A stretch of 11,863 bases of DNA from DATNFP01 sp035606335 (GTDB lineage: Bacteria > Bacteroidota > Bacteroidia > Chitinophagales > Chitinophagaceae): positions 1 to 11,863 of the forward strand of contig DATNFP010000142.1 in NCBI GenBank assembly GCA_035606335.1, in the 5' to 3' direction. The position numbers were made by a program, and so were the translations under genes. This document shows, one piece after another, positions 9,501 through 11,863 of the stretch; within the stretch, counting starts at the first letter, position 1, and every line of letters starts with the position of its first letter. The notes below the pieces were generated by a model. The model worked only from the letters and a program-made list of their open reading frames with translations. It had not been told where the DNA came from and made no database searches.

Positions 9501-10919
9501 TCACTGATAGATCCCACAGCACCAAGAGCATTTATTAACTATCTTGTATTTGACAACCAGATGAACCTCATGCCCGACCAGAGTGGAGCGATACAGGTGA
9601 GTAATACTAAAGGCACATGGGTACCAATCGGCACAGGCACCATAACTGTTAATCAATCTGGTTACGTGGCTATCTACATGAGCAACGAACAGACGCCCAT
9701 AGTATATATGGACAATCTGAGCATCAACTATTACCGTGGCAGGCTGCTGCAAACACAGCTCTATTATCCGTTTGGCCTCGACATAAACGAGGGTGAAACC
9801 ACTTCACCCGATAATGTGCACAACCAATATCTCTATCAGGACAAAAAGAAGCAGGATGAATTGGGATATAATCTGTACGATTTCCATGCACGGCAATATG
9901 ATGCACAGATAGGCCGCTTCTGGGGCATAGACCCGGCAGACCAGTTTCCAAGTGGATATACCGGAATGGCTAACGATCCTGCAAATAATGTAGATCCAAC
10001 AGGTATGGCGGCAGGAGTACCCTGGGGCTTTAACCCAACCGCACCTGTAGATGATGGGAACCATTTAGCCCAAAGCGCAAATTGGGATCCGCTGGTAAGG
10101 GTTTTCGCACACAACGCAAATGGAGATGAATTTGTCTTCACAATGTGGACAGATGAGCTCACATCGCAGGGTATTCAGAGCGCGGCTGCCGCTGCTGCTG
10201 CGGCATCGGGAGATGGCAACTTTGGGGGAGGCGGTGGTGGCGGAAGTGACCCATCATCAGATCCTCCAACTGATGTATATCAAGCCGATCATACATTTGT
10301 TAAGCATTATGCTGACGGCTCGAATAATGTATTTATTATCAATGCAGGAATGGAAAAGGCAGCATATGAACTTGCATTTACTTTAACTTCAGTCAAAGGG
10401 TATATTAATTTTTTAGGGGGTGATTTGGCAGCGGTGGGAGTCCTTTATGATATAGCAGGGTTTAGTGCATTTTATGATAAAAATGGAACTTCTGTTGCTA
10501 CCAAATTAGACGGGCTCTCTTTAGCAGATGCCAGGGATTTTACATATAACGGACAGTCTTTTACTCCCTATGCGGAAGTGATTGGCAATTTAGTATTAAA
10601 AGGTGGAGTTTTAACCCCTGGGACTGGCACCGCTACCGATGGTGATATGAGACGAAGCTATTCACAGGATTTGCCGTCTGAAGCTGGTACAGTTTCCAAC
10701 ATACATACGCATCCAATTTCTGAAGATGGTGAGATGCGTTCACGCTTAGGCTATATCGAGGGGCCAGGAGGCACTTTTACAGCCGGACCATCAGACAAAG
10801 GTGGCGACTATAATTCAGTTAGTCAATTCAGTATATTTAGAAGAGTAGTGGTTGATTCGAAAAATGTCTATTTATATAATTCAGATTCCCATCAAACAAT
10901 AACAATATCAAGACAATAA
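6522..10919 (+). CDS. Secreted RHS polymorphic toxin, half B, with a C-terminal JAB/JAMM peptidase tip
   Basis: A 1465-residue exported protein. Residues 1-20 are a Sec signal peptide ending AMA before Gln. The segment around residues 40-130 (NYSRTWVPIFPETDT, then NGFGKTLQSTKKG) matches the DUF6443-type start of Bacteroidota RHS proteins. About a dozen YD-like repeats follow, for example FYQYDNYGKI, SYTYDALNRV, YTYDADGNL, NTYDADGNLV, then VKDHLGNVRSEV. Residues about 867-1081 are a beta-rich insertion ending YYPFGLDI. The RHS-associated core spans 1114-1161 (LGYNLYDFHARQYD to DPTG). After it come a linker with eight Ala and seven Gly and a 224-residue variable tip. The tip has E1352, H1395-T-H1397-P and S1424/D1425/D1429, the order of a JAMM zinc metallopeptidase. 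It ends in a beta-rich stretch (FSIFRRVVV). No type IX sorting domain is visible. The lipoprotein 11 bases downstream is the likely immunity protein. Confidence 0.88.
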   Translation: MKKITLYIITLTVLAIPAMAQNVPNGVSAPAGTPTAITRTIPYDSLTYVPNAFNYSRTWVPIFPETDTTGFTLTNPFNAIVTTNYTNGFGKTLQSTKKGLNNDIVTPYDQRPSLTQNSFLPYPVASNSDFQMQPFKDQLAYYNGAYPHEGGVSYSQSTISYDGQEPTTKTYAPGASFAGERKGDSTTITFNTSFDSIVMYYIYNDNEFGGFGTYYGANQLKVKTTYGQHGAITKEFYDKDNRLLVKKVYARSTWLITYYVYNVMGQIVYVLTPKAVAAKPTAANFNSLSGLCYFYQYDNYGKIISKQVPGQNRPVYTVYDINERPVLTQTPLLYSQGKWMFTIYDDQDRPTVSGVISDTTTNQSVWTVLLNSTIPPTTTAPYYSLYTWLMSGFTGTYPTSITNCSIEKYNYYDNYNWGITSPVHFFATNYSSYYLTGSNMLQPAAYMFTQGLLTSSRTLVEGALPNQWVTSYYFYDQKGRITQTQTQNPFNTTLWDTLTTQYNFNGQKVCDILRHYGGINNRKPSTLVVNTYNYNTNTGLLSSEGQLLDNTTTRSIASYTYDALNRVKTKWLGGVEERDYQYNIRGQLTSINSDYLENATVVNKTFGDSISYDYGFSQPRYDGGISGFQWRGAQTSLPIFAYGYRYDTAGRITNADFNAYQTSPAGWNTLSYSYSMSGVTYDANGNILSMNQVANTFAGEKWIDALSYTYNANSDQLSKVSDTVKTNYHLSDFQDGTNAGADYTYDADGNLASDSNKHIKHITYNELDLPSVVTIQGPVTTGTITNTYDADGNLVQKLITQGTHTDTMRYWGPFVYKNDSLQFVLHDEGRARWEADSGVYKYDYFVKDHLGNVRSEVTSDVSSSTNYFASHEVASAGLESSIFANLANVSENKPYGGPGDARAAQLTSSNPNQTIGTAMVMQVMAGDAFDVSATGYWDTLSANYASSSTMLSALLGTLIGQPGGFNNGEDNPSVINAMFSSSNYQGIYEGIKDSLIDPTAPRAFINYLVFDNQMNLMPDQSGAIQVSNTKGTWVPIGTGTITVNQSGYVAIYMSNEQTPIVYMDNLSINYYRGRLLQTQLYYPFGLDINEGETTSPDNVHNQYLYQDKKKQDELGYNLYDFHARQYDAQIGRFWGIDPADQFPSGYTGMANDPANNVDPTGMAAGVPWGFNPTAPVDDGNHLAQSANWDPLVRVFAHNANGDEFVFTMWTDELTSQGIQSAAAAAAAASGDGNFGGGGGGGSDPSSDPPTDVYQADHTFVKHYADGSNNVFIINAGMEKAAYELAFTLTSVKGYINFLGGDLAAVGVLYDIAGFSAFYDKNGTSVATKLDGLSLADARDFTYNGQSFTPYAEVIGNLVLKGGVLTPGTGTATDGDMRRSYSQDLPSEAGTVSNIHTHPISEDGEMRSRLGYIEGPGGTFTAGPSDKGGDYNSVSQFSIFRRVVVDSKNVYLYNSDSHQTITISRQ
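9861..10004 (+). other. RHS-associated core domain ending in DPTG
   Basis: Residues 1114-1161 of half B read LGYNLYDFHARQYD, IGRFWGIDP, then NDPANNVDPTG, the conserved junction between RHS shell and variable tip. In studied RHS toxins two Asp residues around an NPxxxxDPxG-type motif cleave the chain just after it and free the tip inside the shell. Here D1152 and D1158 occupy equivalent places, with DP where NP is usual, and Met follows the final Gly where Leu is common. Self-cleavage at this site is therefore likely but inferred. Confidence 0.8.
10182..10244 (+). repeat. Ala8/Gly7 low-complexity linker before the toxin tip
   Basis: Eight Ala codons (10182-10205) and seven Gly codons (10224-10244) are separated by SGDGNF. 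The stretch is G+C-rich and made of near-repetitive codons (GCT/GCC/GCG and GGN). The sequence after about 10260 becomes visibly richer in A+T. The linker probably gives a flexible hinge, and the composition change marks a plausible boundary where different tips have been exchanged. Confidence 0.7.
10575..10808 (+). other. JAB/JAMM (MPN+) metallopeptidase motif region in the RHS tip
   Basis: The stretch runs from E1352, in AEVIGNLVLKGG (resembling the Glu strand of JAB domains), through NIHTHP (H1395, H1397) to GPSDKGGD (S1424, D1425, D1429). The JAMM pattern is Glu, then HxH-P, then S-x-x-D, with the two His and the Asp binding zinc and the Glu activating water. The order and the Glu to His distance (43 residues) fit. 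The Ser to Asp spacing is not the canonical three: Asp is next to the Ser or five after it, and the HxH to Ser gap (27 residues) is longer than in AMSH-type enzymes. By family analogy the activity would be cleavage of an isopeptide or peptide bond; the target is unknown. Confidence 0.65.
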
Positions 10920-10930
10920 AAACAATCAAG

Positions 10931-11536
10931 ATGAGAAAGAAAAATTTATCTATGATTCTGACATTTATTATAATAGCGTGCAATCAACGTTCGCAGCCAG
11001 CTAAGAATTATAAATCTCAGGCCATTACAGCAAATACAAGCTTTAATTCCACTCCTGACATTATTGATTCTTTAGGATATCAAGAGCAATTTAATAAAGC
11101 TAAATGGCTGCTTTATTGCCTTTACTGCGACGATACATGCAAGTTTTGGAATACAAGCGGCATAAAAGACACATTAACAACATTAGGAACTTTAGGTTTG
11201 AAGTTCGATTCTTTATATAACAACAACGATACTTTGACATTATATTTCTCATTTTATTATCATGACACATTAAAAATAGATAACAAAGTAGCCAAGTTCC
11301 CTTATCTAACAGGAGTTACAATCAAAAAAAGGAGTGATAGTTTAGTTGCCCTTGCATCTCTTGATATTAGAACAGCTTATTGGAATCACAGTCCCCGAAG
11401 TAGGTTTGCAAATCCCCTCCAGCCAGAGGTGATTTCGTACATAAAAACCAATAAGGATAAAATAGATCCTTGGTTCCGTAACGAAGCGATAAAGCGAGCT
11501 GTCTTAGATACAACTACGAAGAACACGGGAAAATAA
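10931..11536 (+). CDS. Lipoprotein, candidate immunity protein for the RHS-JAMM toxin
   Basis: A 201-residue protein that I do not recognise by family. MRKKN, a short hydrophobic stretch and the lipobox I-I-A-C with Cys17 mark a lipoprotein signal peptide. The residues after the Cys (NQRSQPAKN) are basic and lack the acidic stretch used in Bacteroidota to send lipoproteins to the cell surface, so the protein probably faces the periplasm. The mature part is rich in Thr, Asp, Leu and Lys and contains two close Cys (YCLYCDDTC region), beta-like stretches (TLTLYFSFYYHDTLKI) and a charged helical end. It starts 11 bases after the RHS toxin stop and so shares its transcript. The position directly after a polymorphic toxin tip is the standard place for an immunity gene. 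The lipoprotein call is firm; the immunity role is inferred from context. Confidence 0.75.
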   Translation: MRKKNLSMILTFIIIACNQRSQPAKNYKSQAITANTSFNSTPDIIDSLGYQEQFNKAKWLLYCLYCDDTCKFWNTSGIKDTLTTLGTLGLKFDSLYNNNDTLTLYFSFYYHDTLKIDNKVAKFPYLTGVTIKKRSDSLVALASLDIRTAYWNHSPRSRFANPLQPEVISYIKTNKDKIDPWFRNEAIKRAVLDTTTKNTGK

Positions 11537-11538
11537 TT

Positions 11539-11642
11539 ATGAAAAAAAGCCATGAGTTTTCTGGTGTTTATTAATCATTATGATTTCTTGTGTTCAAAAA
11601 AATAATCGGAAAGTAGCCATACAATCTCAGCCAAGCCTATAA
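11539..11642 (+). pseudogene. Broken lipoprotein start, likely decayed immunity-gene relative
   Basis: An ATG two bases after the preceding stop reads MKKSHEFSGVY and stops at 11572-11574. If one T is added to the TTTT run at 11557-11560 the frame becomes MKKSHEFFWCLLIIMISC, a complete lipoprotein signal peptide with lipobox M-I-S-C. It then continues VQKNNRKVAIQSQPSL to TAA at 11640-11642. The product would still be only about 34 residues, so the body of the protein is missing. The Lys/Gln-rich stretch after the Cys resembles in style that of the intact lipoprotein just upstream (CNQRSQPAKNYKSQ). I infer a shortened and frameshifted lipoprotein gene. A sequencing error could explain the shift but not the early end. 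Confidence 0.5.
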
Positions 11643-11692
11643 AACTATTTCAAGGAATTCAGGAGGCTAAATAGAAAAAAATAATATAAAAT

Positions 11693-11863
11693 ATGACAAT
11701 TATAAAATCAATTCTTTTTTTCCCTTCCCTTCTGTTTGGGGTAATACAATTAAATGCGCAGACACACCAGTCAACATTTAGTATAAAAGATTTCAGGGGT
11801 TGCTGGCAATTAAAAGATATGGTTTACGAATCCAACGGTGGTCGTTATGGGCCGAAGGATGTA
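11693..11863 (+). CDS. Secreted protein, N-terminal part only (runs off the window)
   Basis: An open frame of 57 codons reaches the last base. The first 23 residues (MTIIKSILFF, then LLFGV, ending LNAQ) look like a Sec signal peptide with cleavage after LNA. The mature start contains FSIKDFRGCWQLKDMVYE, where a Gly-x-Trp-x-Leu pattern is reminiscent of the first strand of lipocalin-like proteins; this is a weak hint only. The gene begins about 50 bases after the broken lipoprotein remnant and could belong to the same variable tail of the RHS locus. A strong AGGAGG at 11661-11666 is too far from the ATG to be its ribosome binding site. Confidence 0.6.
   Translation, partial: MTIIKSILFFPSLLFGVIQLNAQTHQSTFSIKDFRGCWQLKDMVYESNGGRYGPKDV

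Noticed and set aside
1681..10386. Many other open frames of 60-120 codons on both strands
   Set aside because: They lie inside the large genes in other frames, lack family motifs and have no separate start signals; they are shadows.
10258..10919. Type IX secretion C-terminal sorting domain at the end of half B
   Set aside because: The end matches a toxin tip with a JAMM-like motif and shows none of the usual sorting-domain motifs.
1..11863. CRISPR arrays, tRNA or rRNA genes, insertion sequences
   Set aside because: No regular direct repeats with spacers, no tRNA-like segments, no rRNA sequence and no transposase or terminal inverted repeats were seen. The only repeated pattern is the degenerate YD-repeat coding sequence.

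Overview
The window looks like a chromosomal accessory region of a Bacteroidota genome, probably a Chitinophagaceae-like genus. The reasons are the moderate A+T content, the scarcity of Shine-Dalgarno sequences, Sec signal peptides ending in A-Q, and a two-gene secreted RHS/YD-repeat locus of the SpvB-like plus DUF6443-like kind that is typical of that phylum. The genus is an inference; no rRNA or housekeeping marker is present.

Left part (1-2342): the 3' tail of an upstream gene is followed five bases later by a multi-membrane-span GT-C glycosyltransferase of the GT39/PMT_2 type. A convergent minus-strand gene encodes a cytosolic protein with a papain-like sequence pattern but altered catalytic positions. 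A gene-free stretch of about 400 bases (2343-2743) follows, holding one structured, G+C-richer patch.

Central part (2744-10919): three closely spaced plus-strand genes. The first is a small secreted 80-residue protein of unknown function. The second is a 1169-residue secreted SpvB/RHS-like protein (half A). The third is a 1465-residue secreted RHS protein (half B) with a DUF6443-like start, many YD repeats, a beta-rich insertion, the RHS-associated core ending in DPTG, an Ala/Gly linker and a variable C-terminal tip. The tip carries the layout of a JAB/JAMM (MPN+) metallopeptidase: E1352, H1395-x-H1397-P, then S1424 with D1425/D1429. I read this as a polymorphic toxin with a peptidase warhead.

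Right part (10931-11863): a 201-residue lipoprotein gene starts 11 bases after the RHS gene and is the best candidate for the cognate immunity protein. Two bases after it begins a second, broken lipoprotein start: adding one T would restore a full lipoprotein signal peptide, which then runs into an early stop. I read it as a decayed relative, the kind of leftover expected where toxin tips and immunity genes are swapped. A further secreted protein starts at 11693 and runs off the window.

Working model: the three-gene block makes an exported RHS shell in two polypeptides that delivers a JAMM-type peptidase, and the adjacent lipoprotein protects the producer in its own envelope. Family assignments rest on visible motifs. 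The toxin, immunity and two-half-shell roles are inference.
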